Of a stretch of DNA of 64,000 bases, positions 52,303 through 61,289 are shown piece after piece. The translations under genes and the position numbers were made by a program. Below the pieces are notes generated by a model. That model saw only the letters and a list, made by a program, of their open reading frames with translations, was not told where the DNA came from and ran no database searches. The number at the start of each line of letters is the position of its first letter. The first letter of the stretch is position 1. The DNA lies in assembly GCF_001664485.1 (NCBI RefSeq), contig NZ_CP013630.1, positions 1,181,001 to 1,245,000 of the forward strand. The letters are read 5' to 3'. This stretch comes from Rhizobium sp. N324 (GTDB lineage Bacteria > Pseudomonadota > Alphaproteobacteria > Rhizobiales > Rhizobiaceae).

Positions 52303-52394
52303 TGCCTGCGCTGGCGGGCGGGCATGGTTGAGGAGGGGGATCAGGGAGCGCACCGACGCTCTCCTTCCGCCATACGTCGCTGATTTGCCGCAGA

Positions 52395-52507
52395 GTTCAC
52401 CCCACGCTCCGTCCTCCTCGGGCTTGACCCGAGGATCCACGCCGGCCACCCATCAGCAACGGGCATGGATTCCAGGCTCAAGGCCTGGAATGACCGAGGT
52501 TGGGGGT
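52395..52507. repeat. Family B intergenic palindrome, copy 4
   Basis: The element has TTCACCCCACGCTCCGTCC at the left and ATGACCGAGGTTGGGGGTG at the right. It is most like the 51643 copy. Confidence 0.8.
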
Positions 52508-52545
52508 GTGTTGGGTGTCACACTCGCTGTTGGCGGATGGCAGAC

Positions 52546-53403
52546 TTATTTCGGCAGGGATGTCCGAAGAAACGCATAAACGCTGCGGATTGACTTTGCT
52601 GCGGCGTCCGGATTGTATTTTTCGATATGCCCCAACACCCTTCTTCCCACCGCGAATTCCGGGGCATCAAAATTGTGATAAACGCCCTTGTAGAGATTGA
52701 ACTCGATGGGCGGGGCATCGTCACCAATACGGGCGAGCCTCTTGCGGCATGGCTCAGCCGGGCTCCAATTGTCTCGGTCGCCGCTTAAAATCAGGGTCGG
52801 CACCGTCGCATCGCCCTGACTGGCGGCGCAGGCCGGATAGTAGGCGACCGCCGCCTTGAATTTGTGCTCCATCAGTTGTTCGTTCCCTTCGATCTTTGTG
52901 GCCTCCAGCGTCGCGGTGCCGCCCGTGGAAAAGCCCATCAGGGCGACGCGCCTGATCTCGACGAAGCTCGATTTCGATAGGAAATTCAAAGCGCCATAGG
53001 CGTCGAAGACCCGATCGGGGAGAGGGCTTCGGCAGGTGTCCTGGATATTGCGGGTGGTGAAGCTATCGACGACCAGCACGACGTAACCCCAAGAGACCAG
53101 CCGCTTCGGCCAGAGGTCCTTGACGCTCGGGCGCATGCCCTCGCATCCATGCATGACGACGACCGCCGGGAAGGGACCGTCGCCGCGAGGGCGGGACAGA
53201 TAGCCGAGCAGGGGCGTGCCTGGCGGCTGGGAGAGAAATTCTCCCTGTTCCGTAGCCTTGCGAATTCGAAAGGCGCTGAGTTTGACGGGAGCACTTTCGA
53301 ACCGCACCAATTCGTCGGCCTCGGCTGGGTTTTCGGCAAGCGTGACGCCGAGACAGGCGGCAAGGCAACGAAAAAGTCTCGCGGTTTTCACTGACGCCTC
53401 CAT
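52546..53403 (-). CDS. Dienelactone hydrolase-family alpha/beta hydrolase
   Basis: The 285-residue protein has a short N-terminal hydrophobic part that may be a signal (RLFRCLAACLGVTLAENPAEA). Its hydrolase core has VVVMHGCEGMRP, the nucleophile elbow GFSTGG (Ser instead of the family's usual Cys), SGDRDNWSP for the acid and YHNFD for the His. It would hydrolyse an ester or lactone, possibly in the periplasm. Confidence 0.85.
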   Translation of the reverse strand: MEASVKTARLFRCLAACLGVTLAENPAEADELVRFESAPVKLSAFRIRKATEQGEFLSQPPGTPLLGYLSRPRGDGPFPAVVVMHGCEGMRPSVKDLWPKRLVSWGYVVLVVDSFTTRNIQDTCRSPLPDRVFDAYGALNFLSKSSFVEIRRVALMGFSTGGTATLEATKIEGNEQLMEHKFKAAVAYYPACAASQGDATVPTLILSGDRDNWSPAEPCRKRLARIGDDAPPIEFNLYKGVYHNFDAPEFAVGRRVLGHIEKYNPDAAAKSIRSVYAFLRTSLPK

Positions 53404-53500
53404 CGTTTGAGCGACAGAATGCTAATTTTACGCCGGACTTGACGGTTGGCAAAGGCGCTGATGGGGTTGGGCGGGAAAGAGTTCACTGTTTCTCACGGAG

Positions 53501-53606
53501 TTCACCCCTTGCTCCGTCCTCCTCGGCCCGAGCATTCACGTCTGGCCTCCATCAGCCGCGGGCATGGATCCTCGGCTCAAGGCCGAGGAGGACGGAGGGT
53601 GGGGTG
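53501..53606. repeat. Family B intergenic palindrome, copy 5
   Basis: CACCCCTTGCTCCGTCCTCC and GAGGACGGAGGGTGGGGTG are the ends. The inner hairpin is CCTCGGCTCAAGGCCGAGG. It is part of the first duplicated unit. Confidence 0.75.
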
Positions 53607-53870
53607 GCGTTTTCGCCAAACTTGTCGAATAGCGGATTCGGCCTCCAACTGGGTCGGGCAGAGCAGAGTTTTAGGCTGACCTTGGACCACGCTTGAAAGG
53701 CCTTGATCACCCCCCGGCAAGTCGGTTAAGCCTACCGTAAATCCAAGCTGCGAGATTTGAATCCAGAGGTGAGGTCGGCTAAGTCGGCGTCGGCCTGCGG
53801 TTGGCTGCGCCTTTCGCTAAGGCTTGCGAACCGGCCGCGGTCAATGAGCGCAACCGCTATTTCTCACGGA

Positions 53871-53983
53871 GTTCCCCCCTTGCTCCGTCCTCCTGGGGCT
53901 TGACCCAAGGATCCACGCTGGCTTCCATCAAGTGGCGGGCATGGACCCTCGGCTCAAGGCCGAGGAGGACGGAGGGTGGGGTG
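53871..53983. repeat. Family B intergenic palindrome, copy 6
   Basis: The copy in the second duplicated unit ends in the same CCGAGGAGGACGGAGGGTGG as copy 5 but keeps the GGGCTTGACCCAAGGATCC left hairpin. Confidence 0.75.
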
Positions 53984-54237
53984 GCGTTTTCGCCAAACTT
54001 GTCGGATAGCGGATGGCATTCTGCCGCCACTTGGTCGGGCAGGCTTGATTCTAAACTGGGCCACATTAGCGCTTGATCACCCCCCGGCGGATCATTTATC
54101 ACTACCGCAAATCCAAGCTGCGAATATTGAATCCGAAGGCAATGTCGATGATCACGTCGGTATCGCACTTCGATCGCATGCATTCGCCGAGGCTCCCCGG
54201 CCAGCGTTACCGAACGCCACTGCGGGTTTGGCACAGT

Positions 54238-54350
54238 GCTCATCCCTTGCTCCGTCCTCCTCAGGCTTGACCCGAGGATCCACGTTGGCCTCCGCCAGAC
54301 GTGGGCATGGATCCCAGGCTCGAGGCCTGGGATGACGGAGGGTGGAGGGA
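54238..54350. repeat. Family B intergenic palindrome, copy 7, at prophage edge
   Basis: It reads from CATCCCTTGCTCCGTCCTCC to ATGACGGAGGGTGGAGGG. It lies 80 bases before the first gene of the prophage structural block. Confidence 0.8.
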
Positions 54351-54430
54351 GGTTTTCGCCAAGCCTATCGGAGCTAAGCGTGTCCCTGCGGCAGTGTCAG
54401 CAAGCCCACCCCTTCATAAGGAGAACTGCA

Positions 54431-54667
54431 ATGGACGCTTCGATTGCGCCGGCCTCGCGGGCCGCCGTGGTGACGCCGAATGACAGTGCGATTGTCGGTG
54501 CGCGTGCTCTTTATATCGGTACCGCAGGCGATGTGGCGATTGCGCCGCGGCGGGATATGGACCCGGTGATTTTCAGGAGCGTGCCGGCCGGGACGATTCT
54601 GCCCGTGCATGCGGCCATCGTGGCGCTTACCGGGACGACGGCGTCCAATATCGTCGCGTTGTTCTAA
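54431..54667 (+). CDS. Small phage protein, spike-base-like
   Basis: The 78-residue protein shows VTPNDSAIVGARALYIGTAG, then VIFRSVPAGTILPVHA and ends TGTTASNIVALF. This pattern is shared by a common family of small phage proteins, sometimes named spike-base proteins. AAGGAGA seven bases before the ATG supports the start. It is unusual to see it in front of the terminase genes. Confidence 0.7.
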   Translation: MDASIAPASRAAVVTPNDSAIVGARALYIGTAGDVAIAPRRDMDPVIFRSVPAGTILPVHAAIVALTGTTASNIVALF

Positions 54668-54685
54668 GCCGTTCCGAAGCAGAGC

Positions 54686-55156
54686 ATGGGCAGGCCGACC
54701 AAGTTCACCCAGGCGCTGGCCGAGAAGATCTGCGATCGCATTGCCGATCGGGAAAGCCTGCGGTCGATCTGCCGGGATGAGGATATGCCGGCGAAATCGA
54801 CGGTGCTCTCCTGGCTCGCCGATGACGGCAAGGCGGCGTTTCGGGCGCGCTATGCGCTGGCGCGCGAGATCCTGGCCGACGGCTTCGTCGACGAGCTGGT
54901 CGAGATTGCCGACGACCGCAGCAATGACTGGATCGAGAAGAAGAACGCGGCCGGCGAGACCACCGGCTGGCAGGAGAATGGCGAGGCGATCCGGCGCTCG
55001 CAACTGCGCATCGCCACCCGCCAATGGGTCGCCGAGAAGCTGCGGCCGAAGAAATACGGCTCGAAAGCCGAGCCCGAACAGGGCGCGAGCGGCGAAGTCT
55101 CGCAATTGCTGGAAGATATCAATGGCAAAACCCGCGGACTTCCAAACGGCGGTTGA
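54686..55156 (+). CDS. Phage terminase small subunit-like protein
   Basis: The 156-residue protein has an N-terminal helix-turn-helix (ESLRSICRDEDMPAKSTVLSW, split over residues ~18-38), a helical middle and a basic C-terminal part ending at the large-subunit start. Small subunits recognise phage DNA for packaging. Its 3' end overlaps the large-subunit gene by 35 bases. Confidence 0.75.
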   Translation: MGRPTKFTQALAEKICDRIADRESLRSICRDEDMPAKSTVLSWLADDGKAAFRARYALAREILADGFVDELVEIADDRSNDWIEKKNAAGETTGWQENGEAIRRSQLRIATRQWVAEKLRPKKYGSKAEPEQGASGEVSQLLEDINGKTRGLPNGG

Positions 55157-56693
55157 CCAGTTTTCCGACTGGCGCTGGCGGCTGAACAATCTCTACTGGA
55201 TCACCGACAAATCCGGCCGGCGCGTCAGGTTCGAGATGAACTGGACGCAGATGACGTTTTTCGAGGAGATGCATTATCTCAACGTGCTGCTGAAGGCCCG
55301 CCAGCTCGGTCTGACCACCTTCATCCAGATCTTCATGCTCGATGCCTGCGTCTTCAACCGGGATATCCGCGCCGGCACCATCGCCCATACGCTCGGCGAC
55401 GTGCAGACGATCTTCCGGGACAAGGTCAAATATCCCTACGACAATCTGCCGGAAGGTATCCGCAACGCCGTGCCAATTGTCCGGACCAACCAGGCCGAAC
55501 TGCTGCTCGCCAACAATTCGAGCATCCGCGTCGGCACCTCGCTGCGCTCGGGAACGCTGCAATATCTGCACATCTCCGAATACGGCAAGCTGTGCGCCAA
55601 ATATCCCGACAAGGCGCGGGAGGTGCGCACCGGCGCGCTGAATACGGTGCAGGCCGGCCAGCTTGTGTTCATCGAAAGCACGGCGGAGGGCCAGGAAGGG
55701 CATTTTTACGCGCTCTGCGACGATGCCCAGGTGAAGCAGCGCCAAGCGCTGGAGCTGACCGAACTCGACTTCAAGTTCCATTTCTTCCCCTGGTGGAAGG
55801 AGCCGCAATATGCGATCGCGCCTCATGGCGTCATCATCAGTGAGGCTTTCGCCAAATATTTCGGCCAACTGGCCAAACAGGGCATTACCCTGACGGAGGG
55901 GCAGAAGGCCTGGTACGTCAAGAAGGCCGAAACCCAGCTCGGCGACATGAAGCGCGAATATCCCTCGACGCCGGCCGAGGCTTTCGAGGCGAGCGTCGAG
56001 GGCGCCTATTATGCCGACCAGATGGCGGTGGCCGATGCCGAGGAGCGCATCGGCGTCTTTCCGCATGTGGACGGTTATCCGGTTCACACCATCTCCGACA
56101 TCGGCATGGACGATGCCAACAGCGTCTGGCTGTTTCAGGTGCTGCCCGGCCGCATCCGGATGATCGGTTATTTCGAGCATACCGGCACCGGCATGGACGG
56201 CATGCTCGACGAACTGGAGCGGCGCGCGCGCGACAATGGTTATGTCTACGGCGTCCACAACATGCCGCACGACATCAAGGTCAGGGAATGGACGCGCGGC
56301 GGCATGACCCGCATCGAAATCATGCTGAAAGAGGTCAAGGCGCGCGGTCTCGGGACGGTGCGCAAGGTCGAGCGCGCCTATGTGCATGACCGCATCAACG
56401 GCACAAGGCGCATATTGGCCAAGATCGAGTTCGATCAGGCCGGCTGCGCTGACGGCATCAAATGCCTGCGCAATTACCGCAAGGATTGGGACGAGGATCT
56501 CGCCGTCTTCCGCGACGAACCGCTGCACAACTGGGCATCACACGGCGCCGATGCTTTCGGCGGGCTGGCGATCATCTTCACCGGCTTGGCGCCCGAACCG
56601 CTGAAGCCGGAGCGTAAGCCGCTGCCGACATTCCAGACGATGACATTCAACGAATTTGCCGATGCCACCCCTAGCCAGAGCGAGCGTGTTTGA
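55122..56693 (+). CDS. Phage terminase large subunit
   Basis: The 523-residue protein carries an ATPase region with KARQLGLTTF (about residues 50-60, an adenine/Walker-A-like motif), ILHISEYGK-type Walker B features and IESTAEGQEGHFY. The C-terminal nuclease part has SDIGMDDANSVW, whose Asp would bind metal. It drives DNA into the head and cuts it. GGAAGA before ATG 55122 supports the start. Next gene overlaps by TGATG. Confidence 0.88.
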   Translation: MAKPADFQTAVDQFSDWRWRLNNLYWITDKSGRRVRFEMNWTQMTFFEEMHYLNVLLKARQLGLTTFIQIFMLDACVFNRDIRAGTIAHTLGDVQTIFRDKVKYPYDNLPEGIRNAVPIVRTNQAELLLANNSSIRVGTSLRSGTLQYLHISEYGKLCAKYPDKAREVRTGALNTVQAGQLVFIESTAEGQEGHFYALCDDAQVKQRQALELTELDFKFHFFPWWKEPQYAIAPHGVIISEAFAKYFGQLAKQGITLTEGQKAWYVKKAETQLGDMKREYPSTPAEAFEASVEGAYYADQMAVADAEERIGVFPHVDGYPVHTISDIGMDDANSVWLFQVLPGRIRMIGYFEHTGTGMDGMLDELERRARDNGYVYGVHNMPHDIKVREWTRGGMTRIEIMLKEVKARGLGTVRKVERAYVHDRINGTRRILAKIEFDQAGCADGIKCLRNYRKDWDEDLAVFRDEPLHNWASHGADAFGGLAIIFTGLAPEPLKPERKPLPTFQTMTFNEFADATPSQSERV

Positions 56694-58801
56694 TGGAAGA
56701 CGAGATAACGGCTTCGGAGGGCGAGCGCTGGGATCCGGCCAAGGTCGGCGCCCGTTGGCAGCAGGAGTTGGAGCGCGCCCAGCGCTATTTCAAGTCCTGG
56801 CACGACCGCTGCGTCAAGATCGAGAAGATCTATCTCGACCAGCAATCGGACCAGACGAGCGCCGCCAAGCGCCGCTTTCCGATGCTCTGGGCCAATACCT
56901 CGGTGATGCAGCCGGCCGTCTATGCCCGCGTGCCGCAGCCGGTGGTCGAGCGCCGCTTCAAGGATGCCCAGCCGGTGGCGCGCATCGCCACGGAGATCGT
57001 CGAGCGCAATCTCGCTTATACCGGCGACGAGGCCGATATCGATTCGATCATGCGGGCGGTGCGCGACGATTTCCTGCTCTGCGCCCGCGGCACGGTGTGG
57101 CTGCGCTACGAAGCCGATTTCGAGCCGCTCGATATGGGCGTCCAGCCCTCGGACCCGGCGGCAGCCCATCTATCCGAGAGTTTGCCCGGTGAGATGGGCG
57201 GGGCGCAGCCGGAAGCGATCAGCGACGAGCGTGTCTGCATCGACTACGTCCACTGGTCGGATTTCCTGCATTCGCCGGCGCGGCGCTGGAAGGATGTGAC
57301 CTGGGTGGCGCGGCGCGTGCCGATGACCGAGGAGGAGATGGAAAAGCGCTTCGGCCCCGAGGCCATGGCATCGCGGGCGGCCGAAGGTTCAAGCGGCAAT
57401 AAGGGCGCCAGCCAGGCGGAGCGGCTGGAGAATGAGGGCAAGACCCATGTCTGGGAGATCTGGTGCAAGAGCGAGAACTATACCGTCTGGATCGCCGACG
57501 GTTCGCCGGTGGCGCTTGAGGTCTCCGAGCCGCCGCTCGACCTGACCCATTTCTGGCCTTGCCCGCGCCCGGCCTATGGCACGATGTCGACGAGCTCGCT
57601 GATCCCGGTTCCCGACTATGTCTATTACCAGCAGCAATGCGACGAGATCGATCTTCTCACAAAGCGCATCAACAAGCTGACCGATCAGCTGCGGCTGAAG
57701 GTGTTTTATCCCTCCGGCGACGGGGCGATCTCGCCGGCGATCGAAAAGGCGATGCGGCCTGAGAACGACATGGTGATGGTGCCGATCCCGGAATGGGCGG
57801 CCTTTACCGACAAGGGCGGCTCGAAGGCAGTGGTGACATTGCCGATCGACGAGGTGCAGAAGGTGATCGTCGCCTGCATGTCCGCCCGCAAGCAGCTGAT
57901 CGAGGATGTCTACCAGATCACCGGCATTTCCGACATTGTGCGCGGTGACACGCAGGCGTCGGAGACGGCGACGGCGCAGCGGATCAAGAGTCAGTGGGGC
58001 TCGATCCGCATCCGCGACCGCCAGGCCGAGCTCGCCCGTTTTGCCCGCGACATCATCCGCCTTGCCGGCGAGATCATCTGCGACCAGTTCCAGCCGGAAA
58101 CGCTGATGCTGGTCAGCGGCATCAAGCTGCCCAGCATGGCTGAGAAACAGCAGGTCGAGATGCAGATGCAACAGATGCAGATGGCGGTACAGCAGGCGGC
58201 CATGCGGGCTGAGCAGACCGGCCAACCAGCGCCACCGGCGCCCGAAATGCCGCCGCAGCTGCAGCAGATGATGGGGCAGCCGACGATCGACGAGGTGGTG
58301 CAGCTGCTCCGCAATGACAGCATTCGCGGCTTCCAGATCGAGATCGAGACGGATTCGACCATCGAGCCCGACGAGGATGCCGAAAAGCAGCGCCGCATGG
58401 AATTCGTCCAGATGGTCGGCGGCTTCATGCAGCAGGCCGGCGCCATGGCGCAGCAGAGCCCGATGCTGGTGCCGGTGATGGTCGAGACGCTGCTCTTTGC
58501 CGCCCGCGGCTTCCGGGCCGGCCGCCAGCTGGAAAGCACGCTGGAGCAGGTGGGGGCCCAGCTCTCGCAGGCGGCAGCCGCGCCAAAACCGGAGCCGCAG
58601 CCTTCGCCTGGCGAGATGGTCAAGCTGAAAACCGCCGAGGTGAAGGCCGGCGCCGAGCAGCGCAAGGCCGAACTCAGTGTGGCAGAGGCCGAGCTCGCGC
58701 ATCGCGCCGCGGTGGAGCAGGCACGCGGCGAGATGGCGGCGCAGGCATTACAGCAGATCCAGGGGCAGCAACTCCAGGCGCAGCAGCCGGCCTATCAGTG
58801 A
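56693..58801 (+). CDS. Phage portal protein (P22-like)
   Basis: The 702-residue protein has an N-terminal helical part (QQELERAQRYFKSWHDRC), a middle with WSDFLHSPARRWKDVTWVARR and VPDYVYYQQQCDEIDLLTKR, and a long Gln/Met-rich C-terminal coiled-coil tail (about 480-560 and 640-700). This suits a P22-type portal, which forms the dodecameric DNA entry ring. It begins within the terminase stop codon (TGATG). Confidence 0.85.
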   Translation: MEDEITASEGERWDPAKVGARWQQELERAQRYFKSWHDRCVKIEKIYLDQQSDQTSAAKRRFPMLWANTSVMQPAVYARVPQPVVERRFKDAQPVARIATEIVERNLAYTGDEADIDSIMRAVRDDFLLCARGTVWLRYEADFEPLDMGVQPSDPAAAHLSESLPGEMGGAQPEAISDERVCIDYVHWSDFLHSPARRWKDVTWVARRVPMTEEEMEKRFGPEAMASRAAEGSSGNKGASQAERLENEGKTHVWEIWCKSENYTVWIADGSPVALEVSEPPLDLTHFWPCPRPAYGTMSTSSLIPVPDYVYYQQQCDEIDLLTKRINKLTDQLRLKVFYPSGDGAISPAIEKAMRPENDMVMVPIPEWAAFTDKGGSKAVVTLPIDEVQKVIVACMSARKQLIEDVYQITGISDIVRGDTQASETATAQRIKSQWGSIRIRDRQAELARFARDIIRLAGEIICDQFQPETLMLVSGIKLPSMAEKQQVEMQMQQMQMAVQQAAMRAEQTGQPAPPAPEMPPQLQQMMGQPTIDEVVQLLRNDSIRGFQIEIETDSTIEPDEDAEKQRRMEFVQMVGGFMQQAGAMAQQSPMLVPVMVETLLFAARGFRAGRQLESTLEQVGAQLSQAAAAPKPEPQPSPGEMVKLKTAEVKAGAEQRKAELSVAEAELAHRAAVEQARGEMAAQALQQIQGQQLQAQQPAYQ

Positions 58802-58814
58802 ACGGGAGCAAGGC

Positions 58815-59126
58815 ATGAGAGAACGCTATTGCCGCGTCTGCGGCGGCTGGCACGCACTCGACCAATGGCCGCAGAACTGCCTGCCGGCGCAAAATGCGGC
58901 GCAGTCGGATCTGCCGGCGCCGCATTTCGTCAGCGACAGCATCGATATCCAGTCGATGCATGACGGGAGGCATTACACCTCGAAAGCCAGGCTGCGTTCG
59001 GCTTACCGGGCAGCCGGGGTGGTCGAGATCGGCAACGAAAAGCCGCAGCCGATCGAACAGCCGAAGACGGATCCCGCCGCAATCCGCAACGAATTGCGGC
59101 GGGTTTATACCGAATACAACGCCTGA
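58815..59126 (+). CDS. Small phage protein with CxxC start
   Basis: The 103-residue protein opens MRERYCRVCGGWHALDQWP with Cys6, Cys9 and His13, then Cys21. These could bind zinc. The rest is hydrophilic, with a repeat-free C-terminus. GGGAGCAAGG before the ATG is a strong ribosome site. It lies between portal and scaffold, so a head-assembly role is likely. Confidence 0.7.
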   Translation: MRERYCRVCGGWHALDQWPQNCLPAQNAAQSDLPAPHFVSDSIDIQSMHDGRHYTSKARLRSAYRAAGVVEIGNEKPQPIEQPKTDPAAIRNELRRVYTEYNA

Positions 59127-59161
59127 ACCGGGCATCAATCCCCGACATAGGAAATTTCCCC

Positions 59162-60259
59162 ATGGATATGGAAGACCTGAACGAGGCCGGCAACGGCAGC
59201 GAAGATTTTGGCGCGTTCGACGACAAGCCATTGAGCGATAGGCCGGTCAGCATCCGCGACAGTTTGAAAGCGGCGATCGACACCGTCGAGGCCAGTGGAC
59301 CGGGCGATATATCAGGCCAGCCGCGCGACGGCGAAAACGACCGCTTTCTGGCCAAGGGGCAGGAGCAAGCCTCCGCCGCTCAGCGGGCAGGGCAGGCGCC
59401 GGCGGCAAATGCCGCCCAGCAGCAGACGCTGCAGAGCCGCGGGCAGGGCGGGGAACAGCCGGCAGCCGGCGCCAGCCGGGTTCCGCCCGGCTGGTCGGCG
59501 GAAGCCAAGGCGCAGTTCACCAGCCTTCCCCACGAAGTGCAGGCGGCGATCGCCAAACGGGAACAGGAGGTCGATAACGGTTTCCGCGTTCTGCAGGATT
59601 ACAAGGGGCTCGAGGAATTCACCCCGATCATCCGCCAGGCCGGCATGACCCATGCCGATGTCATGCGCCGGGCGATCGACTGGGAGAGGGCGCTGATCCA
59701 CGATCCCGTCAACACCGTCGTTCACGTCGCCAGGATGGCCGGGGTCAATCTGCACGCCCTGGTCAACGGTCAGACGGGAGAGATCCTGCAGCGCCAGCAG
59801 CAGGCCCTGTCACAACAGGCCCTATCACAACAGGCAGCGCCGCAGCCTCGACACGTCAACGTCGAGGCGACGGTCGAACATGTTTTGCGGAAAAGGGACA
59901 CCGAAACTCAAGTCGATGCCTTCCTTTCCGACCCGGCAAACGCGCACGCCGAAGATGTGCTCGACGACATGATCGCCCTCGTCAACGCAGGGCGGGCATT
60001 CTCGCTGCAGGACGCCTACGACGCCGCATGCTGGATGCGCCCGGATATTCGCCGGCAGTTGATCAGCCAGACTGCTCAAGCCTCCGTCCCACAACTCCAA
60101 GCCCAGAGGTCCGCAGCGGCAGATCAAGCCCGCCGCGCCTCGCGATCCATCTCTGGTTCTTCCGCGCCGGGCCCGACCCGCGATGCGGCAAGAGGCCAGC
60201 CCACCTCCATCCGCGACTCGCTGCGCGACGCCATGCGTTTTTCGCGCGGCCAAGTCTGA
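59162..60259 (+). CDS. Phage scaffold-like protein
   Basis: The 365-residue protein is hydrophilic, Gln/Ala-rich and disordered in parts (residues ~60-110 and 205-225), as usual for scaffolds encoded between portal and capsid. It has helical central parts. The motif SIRDSL occurs near both ends, in PVSIRDSLKAA (~29-39) and TSIRDSLRDAM (~347-357). It may be removed during head maturation. Confidence 0.75.
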   Translation: MDMEDLNEAGNGSEDFGAFDDKPLSDRPVSIRDSLKAAIDTVEASGPGDISGQPRDGENDRFLAKGQEQASAAQRAGQAPAANAAQQQTLQSRGQGGEQPAAGASRVPPGWSAEAKAQFTSLPHEVQAAIAKREQEVDNGFRVLQDYKGLEEFTPIIRQAGMTHADVMRRAIDWERALIHDPVNTVVHVARMAGVNLHALVNGQTGEILQRQQQALSQQALSQQAAPQPRHVNVEATVEHVLRKRDTETQVDAFLSDPANAHAEDVLDDMIALVNAGRAFSLQDAYDAACWMRPDIRRQLISQTAQASVPQLQAQRSAAADQARRASRSISGSSAPGPTRDAARGQPTSIRDSLRDAMRFSRGQV

Positions 60260-60291
60260 TCAAAGGCCAATTCTGATCAAAGGAATGATCG

Positions 60292-61266
60292 ATGCCCATT
60301 TCCCCCAACCTCTCTGAAATCGTCACCACGACGCTGCGCAACCGCAGCGGCACGGTCGCCGACGACGTGACGAAGAACAACGGTCTTCTCACCCGTCTGA
60401 ACAGCCGCGGCCGCAAGAAGCCGATCTCCGGCGGCCGCACCATCGTCCAGGAATTGCAATATCAAGAGAATAGTACCTTCAAGCGCTATTCCGGTTATGA
60501 CATCCTCAACGTCCAGCCCTCCGACGTCATCACCGCCGCCGAATACGATCTGAAGCAGGCCGCGGTCGCCGTCTCCATGTCCGGCCTCGAACAGCTGCAG
60601 AATTCCGGCGAGGATGCGATCCTCGATCTGCTCGAGCAGCGCATCGAGAATGCCGAAACGACGTTGAAAAACAACATCGCGCTCGATTGCTATTCCGACG
60701 GCACGGCCGACGGCGGCCGGCAGATCGGCGGCCTGCAGCTGCTGATCTCGACCTCGCCGACCTCGGGCACCGTCGGTGGCATCTCGCGCGCCACCTGGGG
60801 TTTCTGGCGCAACCAGAAATTCTCGGCCTCGGCCGATGGCGGCGCGGCCGCCACCAATGCCAACATCCAGAGCTACATGAACCGGCTCTATATGTCCTGC
60901 GTGCGCGGCTCCGACGCCCCCGATCTCGTCGTCGCCGACAACAACTTCTTCCGGCTCTACTGGGAATCGCTGCAGGCGATCCAGCGCATCACCTCGGCCG
61001 ACAAGGGCATGGCCGGCTTCCAGTCGCTGCAATACATGGGCGCCGACGTGATCTTCGACGGCGGCTTCGGCGGCGGCGCGCCGCTCAACCAGATGTTCTT
61101 CCTGAACACCAAATACCTGTTCTATCGCCCGCACCGCGACCGCGACATGGCGCCGATCGGTGACGAGCGCATGAACACCAACCAGGATGCCTTCGTCCAG
61201 CTGATGGGCTTTGCCGGCAACCTCACCATGAACAACGCCTTCCTGCAGGGCGTGTTGTTCGCCTGA
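60292..61266 (+). CDS. Phage major capsid protein
   Basis: The 324-residue protein follows the scaffold gene and starts MPISPNLSEIVTTTLRNRSG. Its composition, length and blocks such as KRYSGYDILNVQPSDV, VVADNNFFRLYWESLQ and NTKYLFYRPHRDRDMAP fit a P22/HK97-fold coat protein. AAGGA precedes the ATG. It should be the most abundant virion protein. Confidence 0.85.
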   Translation: MPISPNLSEIVTTTLRNRSGTVADDVTKNNGLLTRLNSRGRKKPISGGRTIVQELQYQENSTFKRYSGYDILNVQPSDVITAAEYDLKQAAVAVSMSGLEQLQNSGEDAILDLLEQRIENAETTLKNNIALDCYSDGTADGGRQIGGLQLLISTSPTSGTVGGISRATWGFWRNQKFSASADGGAAATNANIQSYMNRLYMSCVRGSDAPDLVVADNNFFRLYWESLQAIQRITSADKGMAGFQSLQYMGADVIFDGGFGGGAPLNQMFFLNTKYLFYRPHRDRDMAPIGDERMNTNQDAFVQLMGFAGNLTMNNAFLQGVLFA

Positions 61267-61289
61267 TCGTCCACGAAAGGAACAAGCAT

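Larger units (their letters stand above)
53489..54150. repeat. Diverged direct duplication of a ~290-base unit
   Basis: Two units start at about 53489 and 53861 with TTTCTCACGGAGTTC. They share the family B element, GGTGGCGTTTTCGCCAAACT, then TTGATCACCCCCCGGC and CAAATCCAAGCTGCGA. The offset is about 370 bases. No gene is seen across 53404-54430. Confidence 0.75.

Noticed and set aside
53439..54335. Short frames across the repeat-rich region before the prophage head genes
   Set aside because: All run through family B palindromes and are translations of repeat sequence.
21476..54350. Family B palindromes considered as a CRISPR array or insertion sequences
   Set aside because: Copies are dispersed, have no spacers or transposase, and lie only between genes.
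55119..58702. Long minus-strand frames over terminase and portal genes
   Set aside because: They are antisense shadows; the plus-strand genes overlap each other in normal phage order with ribosome sites.
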